Source: Pseudomonadota bacterium (GTDB lineage: Bacteria > Pseudomonadota > Alphaproteobacteria > Rhizobiales > Devosiaceae). From it: a stretch of DNA of 5,960 bases. A program made the translations under genes and the position numbers. The stretch lies in assembly GCA_023387585.1 (NCBI GenBank), contig JAEWHZ010000367.1, positions 1 to 5,960 of the forward strand, in the 5' to 3' direction. The notes below the pieces were generated by a model. It was not told where the DNA came from. It saw only the letters and a program-made list of their open reading frames with translations, and ran no database searches. Of the stretch, positions 1 through 5,960 are shown one piece after another; position 1 is the stretch's first letter; every line of letters begins with the position of its first letter.

Positions 1-453
1 GGCGGGCGGGCAGCCCAGCGCCTCCATGGCCACCTCGACCTGGCTTTCGAGATCCCACAGATCCTGCGAATCGATGACGTCCTGGAGCTTCGACGCCTCG
101 TCGGCGGTCTCGTCGGAATAGTTCATCATCAACTCGTTGTAGCGGTCGACGATGTCCTTCTTCTCCTTGACGCCGGTCATGACGTTGCCGAGCACGTCGA
201 GCGCGGGGTCGAGCTCGGGCTCCTGCGCCAGATAGCCGACCCTGGCGCCTTCGGCCACCCAGGCCTCGCCGGTGAACTCGGTGTCGATGCCGGCCATGAT
301 GCGCAGCAGCGTCGACTTGCCCGAGCCGTTCGGGCCGAGCACGCCGATCTTGGCATCGGGGTAGAAGCTGAGGTTGATGTTGTCCAAGACCTTCTTGCCG
401 CCGGCATAGGCCTTCGACAAACCGTGCATGTGATAGATGAACTGGCGGGCCAT
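1..453 (-). CDS. ettA: EttA, energy-dependent translational throttle ABC-F protein (N-terminal part, cut by window edge)
   Basis: Partial gene; 151 codons are visible and the rest lies beyond the left edge (the family is about 550 residues, two ATP-binding cassettes). EttA is a cytoplasmic ABC-F ATPase that binds the ribosomal E site and gates the first elongation steps according to ATP/ADP balance. The protein opens MARQFIYHMHGLSKAY, typical of alphaproteobacterial EttA. The first Walker A is GPNGSGKST at residues 40-48. The Q-loop region, GYLAQEPELD at residues 73-82, is characteristic of this ABC-F branch. Residues 100-150 are a charged helical stretch, as expected before the arm insertion of cassette 1. 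There are no membrane segments. The ATG at 453 is preceded by AGGGGTG (minus strand, 470-464) with a 10-base spacer. It is transcribed divergently from the AraC-type gene. Identification is firm at family level; other ABC-F members are less likely given the N-terminus and the QEPELD motif. Confidence 0.93.
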   Translation of the reverse strand, partial: MARQFIYHMHGLSKAYAGGKKVLDNINLSFYPDAKIGVLGPNGSGKSTLLRIMAGIDTEFTGEAWVAEGARVGYLAQEPELDPALDVLGNVMTGVKEKKDIVDRYNELMMNYSDETADEASKLQDVIDSQDLWDLESQVEVAMEALGCPPA

Positions 454-504
454 GGGCAGTGGTCACCCCTTTGCGTGCGCGCGGAAGCGGTTAAAGTTGC
501 GCGG

Positions 505-533
505 TATGTAGGCCATGGCCGTATCGGGGGCAA
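505..533 (-). promoter_or_regulatory. possible ettA promoter
   Basis: On the minus strand TTGCCC (533-528) and TACATA (510-505) are separated by exactly 17 bases, about 50 bases upstream of the ettA ATG. The -35 matches the sigma-70 consensus at 4 of 6 positions and the -10 at only 3 of 6, so this is a weak candidate. It is supported mainly by spacing and location in the divergent intergenic region. Confidence 0.25.
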
Positions 534-536
534 CCG

Positions 537-551
537 CCCGGCAGCGCCGGG
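537..551. promoter_or_regulatory. 15-bp perfect dyad in the divergent ettA/araC intergenic region, possible operator
   Basis: CCCGGC-AGC-GCCGGG is a perfect inverted repeat with 6-bp arms and a 3-bp centre. It ends 54 bases before the start of the AraC-type gene. Two smaller dyads lie nearby: GGCCATGGCC at 511-520 and GCAGC-CAT-GCTGC at 561-573. It could be a regulator site, but GC-rich dyads this size arise by chance in DNA of this composition. It is not a terminator, since no T-run follows on either strand. Confidence 0.2.
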
Positions 552-590
552 ACGTGAAATGCAGCCATGCTGCGTCGTGTGGGGACAAGC

Positions 591-597
591 GGGAGGG
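591..597 (+). promoter_or_regulatory. ribosome binding site that fixes the AraC-type start
   Basis: GGGAGGG lies 8 bases before the ATG at 606. The open frame extends back to an ATG at 567, but that codon has no purine-rich site before it and would add 13 residues of non-family sequence. The start at 606 is therefore preferred. Confidence 0.7.
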
Positions 598-605
598 CAG
601 TGCAT

Positions 606-1445
606 ATGGACAAGCGCATCCACAAGGCCATCCGCGTTCTGGAGGGCGCGATGGCGGAGCGGGTGAATCTCGACGCCGTGGCCGCTTCGGTCGGACTGTC
701 ACGCGCGCAGTTCAACCGGCTGTTCGTCGCGGCCACGGGCGAGGTGCCATCGGGATATCTGCGGCGCATCCGGCTCGATGCGGCGGCGGCCCGGCTGCGC
801 TGGACGCGGCAATCGGTGGGCACGGCGGCGGTCGAGGTGGGCTATGACAGCCAGCCCTCCTTCACCCAGGCCTTCACGCGCCGCTACGGCGTGCCGCCGG
901 CTTCCTTCCGCCAGGACCGCGAGCGCTGGCCGGACAAGGACAGCTCGGGCATCCACGAGCGGCGCGTGCGCGTGGTGGAGATCGAGGGCTTCATCTGCCA
1001 GGCGCGGCGCTATATCGGCCAGACCTATGACGTGCCGCGGCACTGGCAGGGCTTTCTCGCCGACATTCCGGCATCGATCCGCGACACGGCGACCTTCGTC
1101 GGGCTGCTGCGCGACGACATCCGGTTCACCCCGCCCGACAAGGTACGATACGACTGCGCGGTGGTGCTCGAAGACGGAGCCGACACCAGCGCCCTGCCCG
1201 ACGACCTGCTGCCGGTCACCACGCGCCCCAGCCTCGCCGCCACCGTGCGGCACCGGGGCGGCTACGGCCGGGACGAGCGGACGGGCCTGTGCGTTGCCAA
1301 CACCTATGCCTTCCTGCTGGACGAATGGATGAGCGCCAGCCGCCACACCTTCGCGGCCGAATATGCGCTGGAGATCTACAGCGAGATGCCGGGAAGGATG
1401 GAGCCGGACATGGCGGCGTGCACGATCATCGCGCCGATCGTTTAG
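606..1445 (+). CDS. AraC-family transcriptional regulator with GyrI-like (SbmC/GyrI) effector domain
   Basis: 279 residues from the ATG at 606. Residues 3-105 form the AraC DNA-binding domain with two helix-turn-helix units. The first is around 22-44 (LDAVAASVGLSRAQFNRLF). The second is around 71-94, followed by the family signature end YGVPPASFR (94-102). After a short linker, residues 120-279 match the GyrI-like small-molecule-binding fold. It starts VRVVEIEGF (121-129), has an HRGGYG segment followed by a LLDEW helix in the middle, and ends ALEIYSEMP close to the C-terminus. This is the domain order of the Rob/SoxS-like AraC-GyrI regulators, where the C-terminal domain senses small, often cationic or hydrophobic, compounds. 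The target and ligand cannot be read from the sequence. The gene is divergent from ettA and convergent with the Slam-like gene, three bases between stops, so its neighbours do not reveal its regulon. It may regulate itself. Confidence 0.9.
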   Translation: MDKRIHKAIRVLEGAMAERVNLDAVAASVGLSRAQFNRLFVAATGEVPSGYLRRIRLDAAAARLRWTRQSVGTAAVEVGYDSQPSFTQAFTRRYGVPPASFRQDRERWPDKDSSGIHERRVRVVEIEGFICQARRYIGQTYDVPRHWQGFLADIPASIRDTATFVGLLRDDIRFTPPDKVRYDCAVVLEDGADTSALPDDLLPVTTRPSLAATVRHRGGYGRDERTGLCVANTYAFLLDEWMSASRHTFAAEYALEIYSEMPGRMEPDMAACTIIAPIV

Positions 1446-1448
1446 AGC

Positions 1449-2720
1449 TCAGAAATCGTATCGCACCGCCGCCGATATGGCGTGCCGCTCGGAATCGTGG
1501 ATGTCGATGGTGGAATCGGTGTGGCGATAGCTGTAGCCGACGCTCGCGGAAGCGCCCGAAGCGACGGCATCCGACAGGTCGACGGTGAGCGTCGCGGCCA
1601 CGGCGTGGGTCCTGTCCTCGCGGCCCTGGGGGAATATCGCGAGGGTCCGATCGTAGCGGGTCATCTCGTAGGCGTAGCTTACGCCGAGATCGAGCCGCGG
1701 GCCGAGCGCTATGGAGGCGCCGAGGCGCGGGCCGTGCAGGTCGTGCGAATAGAGCGCATCCGTCGCATCCGAGCGGCCGACCACGTAGTCGAGACTGGCG
1801 GACAGGCCGGGCATGAGAACGTATTGCAGGCCCATCGTGACATCGCGCAGGATGGCGTCGCGGGGGGAAGCGAGCGGAAAATCGGTTCGCCCGAGAGAGC
1901 CGCCGAGCCCGAGCGTCAGGCCGGACAGGATCTCGACATTGCCGCGCGCGCCGATCCCGGCGGTGAGCTGATCGATCTCGCCGCCGCGCCTGTTGAGGCC
2001 GAGATTGCCCATCAGATTGGCAGCGAACGGCCCCTCAACGAAGAGGACGCCGCCCATGAGACGGATCGCCTGCCGGCTGTTGGCCTCGATCGTATAGAGG
2101 CTGGCGCTGGCTTCGACGCGGGCGGCCAGGGCGAAATGCGCGTTCAAGGGCTGCAGGTATGAGCCGGACAGGCCCATGGTCAGGGCATTGTCGGGCTGGC
2201 CGCGGCTGCTCCCGCTGACGCTGAGCAGCAGCGGGAAGATGCCGAGCATGGCCTCGACGGATGTGGCCGAGGTGCCGGCATTGGCGTTGCTGTCGATGAG
2301 CACGCCCAGCGTCGCCTGGCCGGTGAGCATGGGCGGCGGCATGGCGGCGGGAACGTCCTGGACCTCGATGAGGCCATGCGCGGCGGCGGTTTCGAGCAGC
2401 ATCAGCCGCGCCAGCACGATCGGCGCATCGACCTCGGCAAGGATACGGCGATAATCGGCCATGGCCCGGCCGTACTGCCCGAGGCCGGTGCGGCATTCGC
2501 CGAGCCGCCCGAGAATTTCAAGATTGCCCGGGGTGGCACCGAAGCGGGATTCGAGCAGATCGCAGGCGCGCCGCCATTCGCCGACCTCGAGCAGGGCATC
2601 GGCCTGCTCCAGCACCGCTAGCTGGGGTTGGCTCAACGCTCCGAGGCTGGCCTGAGCCGGCATTGCCGCGAACAATGCCGCCGCGACGGCGACGGCGCCC
2701 AACAATTCGCGCGGGTTCAT
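1449..2720 (-). CDS. Slam-like (DUF560) outer-membrane translocator of a putative type XI secretion system
   Basis: 423 residues. Slam proteins sit in the outer membrane and move partner proteins carrying a TbpB-type barrel to the cell surface or medium. The N-terminus is a signal peptide with a hydrophobic core at about 6-20 and a predicted cut after AQA (22-24). Residues 30-116 are helical and TPR-like, with ADALLEVGEWRRACDLLE (40-57) and GECRTGLGQYGRAMADYRRI (74-93). A proline-rich linker follows (124-130). Residues 134-423 alternate like a transmembrane barrel; by eye I count about 14 strands, the Slam number. The first strand contains DSNAN (143-147), the DSN/DNN-x-N motif typical at this position in the family. 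The last residues are VRYDF, an outer-membrane C-terminal signature. Length is somewhat below Neisseria Slam (nearly 490). Its ATG overlaps the stop of the upstream cargo-like gene by ATGA, and no strong ribosome site precedes it, so translation is probably coupled. Cys53 and Cys76 lie in neighbouring TPR-like helices and could pair in the periplasm. The alternative is another TPR-plus-barrel outer-membrane protein. Confidence 0.72.
   Translation of the reverse strand: MNPRELLGAVAVAAALFAAMPAQASLGALSQPQLAVLEQADALLEVGEWRRACDLLESRFGATPGNLEILGRLGECRTGLGQYGRAMADYRRILAEVDAPIVLARLMLLETAAAHGLIEVQDVPAAMPPPMLTGQATLGVLIDSNANAGTSATSVEAMLGIFPLLLSVSGSSRGQPDNALTMGLSGSYLQPLNAHFALAARVEASASLYTIEANSRQAIRLMGGVLFVEGPFAANLMGNLGLNRRGGEIDQLTAGIGARGNVEILSGLTLGLGGSLGRTDFPLASPRDAILRDVTMGLQYVLMPGLSASLDYVVGRSDATDALYSHDLHGPRLGASIALGPRLDLGVSYAYEMTRYDRTLAIFPQGREDRTHAVAATLTVDLSDAVASGASASVGYSYRHTDSTIDIHDSERHAISAAVRYDF
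2717..2720 (-). other. ATGA stop/start overlap coupling cargo and Slam-like genes
   Basis: On the minus strand the cargo gene ends in TGA (2719-2717), which shares bases with the ATG of the Slam-like gene (2720-2718). Such 4-base overlaps usually mean one transcript and coupled translation. The 25 bases upstream show only a poor purine-rich site (GGGCGG), consistent with ribosome re-initiation. Confidence 0.9.
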
Positions 2721-3688
2721 TGGACGACGCCGCCCAGGTGACCATTTACGACGCCGGCGTTCGGTCCGTCGGAGATCATCGCAGACCAGGTTCCACGGAA
2801 AACTTCGGCCTGGGCACCATGAAAAGCGCCGCTCATCTGGGAGTTGACGAGGTTGCCGCCGAAGGCCTGAAAGCCGCCAAAGGCCGATCCAGTCGGCAAT
2901 TCAACGCCGGATATGAAAACGGCACTAAGCGGAACTTGCCCCGCCGCTCCGAAATCCACGTTGCCGTTGAAACCGTGGTATTCGAGCGGAGTCGGGTGCG
3001 TTTGCACTCGAAATTGCAGGTCCATGTTCATGCTGCCTGCCAGCGACGAGCCATTGGGCATGACGGCAATCGCGGAGCCGGAATAGCTCGCATTGAGATC
3101 GACCGGCATGCTGCCCCAGTCAGGCATCGTGCCGAGCACCTCACGATTATTCGCCGCGAACGCGACCTGCCAGGTCCGCAGGGCCATCGCAGTTTCATTG
3201 GCCGGATGGTCAGCGACCGATTCCTGCGCAGCGTTGCCGGCGGATTGCTGTTCTCTCGCCGCCTGAATCTTCTGGGCTGCGGAGGTGAGCGCATCGCGCG
3301 CATTGAAAGCGCCCGCTCCCGGCTGCTGGGCCGTCTGCGGAACGGGCACGCTGCTCTGCGGCACACCGATCATGGCGCTGATCAATCCGGCAATCTCGCT
3401 CGGCGTTTTCGCAGCGGGCTGCGCGGGTGTTCCGGAAGCAGACGGGGAAGAAGGAGGCTGCGAGGCCGATGGCGGCAGGGCCGAGGGCTCGTCCAGTTCC
3501 CGTCGCAGAGCCACGAGATCCGATTGCAGGGTATGCACGACACGGTTCAGTTCTGCCTGGACGACCTCGGGCGACGGGTTCTGTTCCAACAGGCTCTTGT
3601 GCGAGCTTGCGCTCGTCTGCGCCTGGGCCGGCGCGACCGCCAGCCCCAACACCAACAGGCTTGCACCTGAAATCGCACGCCAATGCAT
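2717..3688 (-). CDS. secreted protein with C-terminal TbpB-like beta-barrel domain, putative Slam (T11SS) cargo
   Basis: 323 residues. A classical signal peptide (hydrophobic core 9-19, cut after AQA at 21-23) has no lipobox, and the whole protein lacks cysteine, so it is soluble rather than a lipoprotein. Residues 39-67 are a charged amphipathic helix, possibly a coiled coil. Residues 68-96 are a Pro/Ser/Ala linker. Residues 97-108 and 129-186 are predominantly helical, with another Pro/Gln-rich link between. From about 198 to the end the sequence becomes Gly-rich beta strands: YSGSAIAV (202-209), LAGSMNMDLQF (216-226), FNGNVDFG (240-247), then GSAFGGFQAF (267-276) and MSGAFHGAQAEVFRGTW (285-301). 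That last block resembles the G-x-F-x-G-x-x-A-x-E-x-x-G-x-(F/W) ending of TbpB-type barrel domains, the part recognised by Slam. A strong ribosome site, AAGGGGGG, precedes the ATG. The next gene, in ATGA overlap, is the Slam-like translocator. The ligand is unknown; the N-terminal half resembles no binding domain I recognise. Base composition is less GC-rich than in its neighbours. Confidence 0.68.
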   Translation of the reverse strand: MHWRAISGASLLVLGLAVAPAQAQTSASSHKSLLEQNPSPEVVQAELNRVVHTLQSDLVALRRELDEPSALPPSASQPPSSPSASGTPAQPAAKTPSEIAGLISAMIGVPQSSVPVPQTAQQPGAGAFNARDALTSAAQKIQAAREQQSAGNAAQESVADHPANETAMALRTWQVAFAANNREVLGTMPDWGSMPVDLNASYSGSAIAVMPNGSSLAGSMNMDLQFRVQTHPTPLEYHGFNGNVDFGAAGQVPLSAVFISGVELPTGSAFGGFQAFGGNLVNSQMSGAFHGAQAEVFRGTWSAMISDGPNAGVVNGHLGGVVQ

Positions 3689-3696
3689 CGTCTTGT

Positions 3697-3704
3697 CCCC
3701 CCTT
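3697..3704 (-). promoter_or_regulatory. strong ribosome binding site of the cargo-like gene
   Basis: AAGGGGGG on the minus strand ends 8 bases before the ATG at 3688. It supports this start and suggests that the first gene of the pair is efficiently translated. Confidence 0.7.
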
Positions 3705-3740
3705 GAATCGGGATAGACTAGGCAATGCGGCGGGGGCGGT

Positions 3741-3756
3741 CTTATCCGTCCTTATC
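3741..3756. repeat. short direct repeat upstream of the cargo/Slam operon, possible regulator site
   Basis: CTTATC occurs at 3741-3746 and again at 3751-3756, exactly 10 bases apart, about one helical turn. On the minus strand it reads GATAAG twice. It lies 53-68 bases before the cargo-gene start, where an operator or promoter element is expected. The copies could bind a protein side by side, or one GATAAG could be a poor -10 element (4 of 6 to consensus). I find no convincing -35 partner. Confidence 0.3.
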
Positions 3757-3760
3757 ATCG

Positions 3761-3782
3761 GCGGCAGAAAAATGGATGCCGC
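3761..3782 (-). terminator. small inverted repeat right after the oxidoreductase stop, weak terminator candidate
   Basis: A perfect 6-bp inverted repeat, GCGGCA / TGCCGC with a 10-base loop, begins directly after the oxidoreductase TGA. On the minus strand the T-run is in the loop, not after the stem, so it is not a standard intrinsic terminator. It may slow or end transcription before the cargo gene, or have no role. Confidence 0.22.
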
Positions 3783-5957
3783 TCAGGCCTCGATCCAGAC
3801 CGGCACGGACTTGAAGGCCGGGGTCTTGGAGCGCGGGTCGTGGGCGAGGCCGACCAGCACGTTGGCTTCGGGATAATAGGCCATGGCGCTGCCGCGCGGC
3901 AGGTCGAATTCGGTGGCGACGGCGCTCATGCGCCCGGTTTCGGAGCGCAAAGTGACGGACTGGCCGGCGGCGATGCCGAAGGCGCGCATGTCCTCAGCGC
4001 TGAGGAACACCGCATCGCGCCCGGCACCGGCACGGTAGCTGTCCTTTTCCTCATAGATGATGGTGTTGAACTGGCCCTCAGAGCGCACCGTGGCCAGCAT
4101 CAGCGGCGCCGTCTGCGAGGCTGGGGCCGACACCACGGCGAAATGCGCCTTGCCGTCCGGCGTGCCGAATTCCGGGGTATGCAGCAGGCGGTTGCGGATG
4201 TGGAACTCGCGCTTGGCGACGTCGATATCGGCCAGTTCCTCGAGGCCGGGCACGATCTCGGCGATGGCCTCGCGCAGGCGCCGGTGGCGGGCGAAGGCGG
4301 TGAAGTCGATGGCGCTGCCGGGCAGCAGGCGCCGGCCGAGCTCGGCCAGGATGGCGCTTTCGGGGCGGACGTTGTCGAGCCGGGTGATGCCGCCATCGGA
4401 GAGGCGCACGAAGTTGAACATCGATTCCTGCGTGGTCGGCTCCCATTCCTCGTCGCGCGCCGTGACCGGCAGGATGATCACCTCGCCCTCGCCGAGCCCG
4501 TTGACATGGCCGCGATTGAGCGTGGTGGTGAGGAACAGCTTGAAGCCGATGGCGCCCATGGCGCGGCTGGCGAAATCGGTGTCGGGCGTGGCGCCCCACA
4601 GATTGCCACCCATGATCACGGCGGCGTCTATCTCGCCGCGCGCGGCGGCTTCGAGCCCGGCCAGCGTGTCGAACCCCTTCGTACGCGGGAAGGTGACGCC
4701 GAAAACGCGCTCCATGCGGGCCAGCACATCGGCCGCCAGCACCGGCTTGACGCCGATGGTGCCGATGCCCTGGACGTTCGAATGCCCGCGCAAGGGCAGC
4801 AGCCCGGCATGGCGCTTGCCGACCATGCCGCGCAGCAACGCGAGATTGGCGATGGCCTCGACATTGCCCACGCCATGGACGTGGTGCGTCATGCCCATGC
4901 CCCAGGCGAAGACGGCGTTGTCCGCCTGGCCGTAGCGGACGGCGACATGCTCGATATCGGCTTCGGAAACGCCGGTCTCGGCCTCGATCTGCGCCCATGA
5001 CAGCGCTTCGAGATCGGCCTTGAAGGCGGCAAAGCCCACCGAATGCCGGGCGATGAAGTCGTGGTCGTCGAACTCCATCTCGAGGAGCGCCTTGGCGATG
5101 CCCTTGAGCAGCCAGATGTCGGAGCCGATGCGCGGCTGGACGTAGAGCGAGGCGATCTCGTCGCCGCCCCTGAGCATGGAGCGCGGCGATTTGGGCACCG
5201 CGAAACGGACGAGGCCCGGCTCGCGCGCCGGGTTGATGACGATGACCTCGCCGCCACGGTCGCGGCAGGCCTTGAGCATGTGGATGAAGCGCGGATGGTT
5301 CGAGGACGGATTGGCGCCGATGACGAAGATCAGATCGGCGCCGGTCAGGTCCTCGAGCTCGACGGTCGAAGTGCCCTTGCCGATGGTGGTCGCCAGCCCC
5401 TCGCTGGTGGCCTGGTGGCAATAATAGGAGCAGTTGTTGACGTTGTTGGTCCCATAAGCCCGCGCCAGCAGCTGGAACAGGAATCCCGCCTCGTTCGACG
5501 AGCGGCCGGACGAATAAAAGAATGTGCGCTTTGGGTCTGTTTCCGCCAGCCGGTGCGCGGCATGCTCCAGCGCCGCATCCCAGTCGAGAGGCTCGAACTT
5601 GTCCGACCCGGCACGCCGGAACAGCGGCGTCCCCAATCGCCCGAGCTTTTCCATCTCGCGCCCTGAAAGCTCCGCCAGCTCGGCAATCGTGTGCTCGAAA
5701 ATCGGCGCCGGAATGGGCGGCTGGATATCGGTCGATTGCGCCTGCACGGACTTGTTGCAGACCGAGGGAAACTCATCGAGTTCGTTGGTCATTCCGCCAT
5801 GCTGGCCACCCATGCCATAGGCACAGGCCTTGCAGGTATTCTTGGCCGTCAGCGCCTTGGCCGCCTTGCCCACCCCCATCTTGCCGATGGTTTGGAGCGT
5901 ATACAGCACCTTCTTGGGGCCGCCCCCGACAATCTGGCTAGTCTCGGCCACGTGCAT
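3783..5957 (-). CDS. FdhF/YdeP-family molybdopterin (bis-MGD) oxidoreductase, formate dehydrogenase alpha-like
   Basis: 724 residues from the ATG at 5957, three bases inside the window edge; the true start could lie outside, and its ribosome site is not visible. YdeP of E. coli is about 760 residues, so nearly all the protein is here. No Tat or Sec signal is seen, so it is probably cytoplasmic. An N-terminal cysteine region has C42-x2-C45 and C67-N-K. The next block, SSGRSSNEAGF (149-159) then NNCSYYCHQA (174-183), places Cys180 where FdhF has the selenocysteine that binds molybdenum. GANPSSNHPRF (214-224) and RGHSNVQG (390-397) are MGD-binding segments matching FdhH. Residues of about 623-715 form the C-terminal molybdopterin dinucleotide-binding domain. 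Members resemble formate dehydrogenase catalytic subunits, but physiological substrates are mostly unproven; YdeP is linked to acid resistance. No fdhD, electron-transfer subunit or other partner is in the window. A 94-base gap separates it from the cargo gene, so it is probably not part of that operon. Confidence 0.9.
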   Translation of the reverse strand: MHVAETSQIVGGGPKKVLYTLQTIGKMGVGKAAKALTAKNTCKACAYGMGGQHGGMTNELDEFPSVCNKSVQAQSTDIQPPIPAPIFEHTIAELAELSGREMEKLGRLGTPLFRRAGSDKFEPLDWDAALEHAAHRLAETDPKRTFFYSSGRSSNEAGFLFQLLARAYGTNNVNNCSYYCHQATSEGLATTIGKGTSTVELEDLTGADLIFVIGANPSSNHPRFIHMLKACRDRGGEVIVINPAREPGLVRFAVPKSPRSMLRGGDEIASLYVQPRIGSDIWLLKGIAKALLEMEFDDHDFIARHSVGFAAFKADLEALSWAQIEAETGVSEADIEHVAVRYGQADNAVFAWGMGMTHHVHGVGNVEAIANLALLRGMVGKRHAGLLPLRGHSNVQGIGTIGVKPVLAADVLARMERVFGVTFPRTKGFDTLAGLEAAARGEIDAAVIMGGNLWGATPDTDFASRAMGAIGFKLFLTTTLNRGHVNGLGEGEVIILPVTARDEEWEPTTQESMFNFVRLSDGGITRLDNVRPESAILAELGRRLLPGSAIDFTAFARHRRLREAIAEIVPGLEELADIDVAKREFHIRNRLLHTPEFGTPDGKAHFAVVSAPASQTAPLMLATVRSEGQFNTIIYEEKDSYRAGAGRDAVFLSAEDMRAFGIAAGQSVTLRSETGRMSAVATEFDLPRGSAMAYYPEANVLVGLAHDPRSKTPAFKSVPVWIEA

Positions 5958-5960
5958 CTC

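Noticed and set aside
567..605. Upstream ATG start for the AraC-type gene
   Set aside because: No ribosome site before 567, and the extra 13 residues do not belong to the AraC domain; the ATG at 606 has GGGAGGG at 8 bases.
177..623. 148-codon minus-strand frame overlapping ettA
   Set aside because: It overlaps the clear EttA frame with Walker A; its product is Pro/Arg/Ser-rich without motifs.
699..1346. 215-codon minus-strand frame opposite the AraC-type gene
   Set aside because: Composition is shadow-like, and the plus frame encodes intact HTH and GyrI-like domains.
2663..3670. 335-codon open frame on the plus strand opposite the cargo gene
   Set aside because: The product is Arg/His/Gly-rich without any recognisable fold or signal; the minus frame has a signal peptide, a good ribosome site, coherent strand pattern and an ATGA join.
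2717..3688. Cargo-like protein as a surface lipoprotein of the TbpB/fHbp kind
   Set aside because: No cysteine exists in the protein, so lipid attachment at a lipobox is impossible with this start.
3689..3782. A sigma-70 promoter for the cargo/Slam operon
   Set aside because: GATAAG copies resemble a -10 element, but the best -35 at 17 bases (TTCTGC) matches only 2 of 6, so no promoter is called.
3840..5000. 386-codon plus-strand and 447-codon minus-strand (4078-5421) frames inside the oxidoreductase
   Set aside because: Both are low-complexity Arg/Ala/Gly-rich shadows, common in GC-rich genes; the oxidoreductase frame carries clear family motifs throughout.
3783..5957. Reading the oxidoreductase, cargo and Slam-like genes as one functional operon
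   Set aside because: A 94-base gap with its own strong ribosome site and possible regulatory repeat separates the enzyme from the pair, and a cytoplasmic Mo enzyme has no evident role in Slam export; co-transcription remains possible.

Overview
The window is high-GC DNA with dense coding. The EttA and FdhF/YdeP-type proteins look alphaproteobacterial, most likely Hyphomicrobiales (rhizobia-like, perhaps near Devosia). The genus is a guess from protein style; no rRNA, tRNA, insertion sequence, CRISPR or phage gene is visible.

Layout: (1) positions 1-453, minus strand: the N-terminal 151 codons of ettA, an ABC-F translation factor, cut by the left edge. (2) 454-605: a divergent intergenic region. 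(3) 606-1445, plus strand: an AraC-family regulator with a C-terminal GyrI-like effector domain. (4) 1449-2720, minus strand: an outer-membrane protein with a signal peptide, a TPR-like N-terminal domain and a C-terminal beta-barrel of about 14 strands. It matches the architecture of Slam/DUF560, the translocator of the type XI secretion system. (5) 2717-3688, minus strand: a cysteine-free secreted protein whose last ~125 residues look like the TbpB-type beta-barrel domain carried by Slam substrates. Its stop overlaps the Slam start by ATGA. (6) 3689-3782: a short intergenic region with a direct repeat and an inverted repeat. (7) 3783-5957, minus strand: a molybdopterin (bis-MGD) oxidoreductase of the FdhF/YdeP family whose start lies at the right edge.

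The ordinary parts are ettA, the AraC/GyrI regulator and the oxidoreductase. The part worth attention is genes 4 and 5, a two-gene translationally coupled unit read as cargo then translocator. I propose it is a compact type XI (Slam) secretion system with an unusual soluble cargo: a helical stretch and Pro/Ser/Ala-rich linkers in place of a recognised ligand-binding domain, with no lipobox and no adjacent TonB-dependent receptor. The cargo gene is visibly less GC-rich than its neighbours. The assignment rests on architecture and motifs read by eye, not on a database search.
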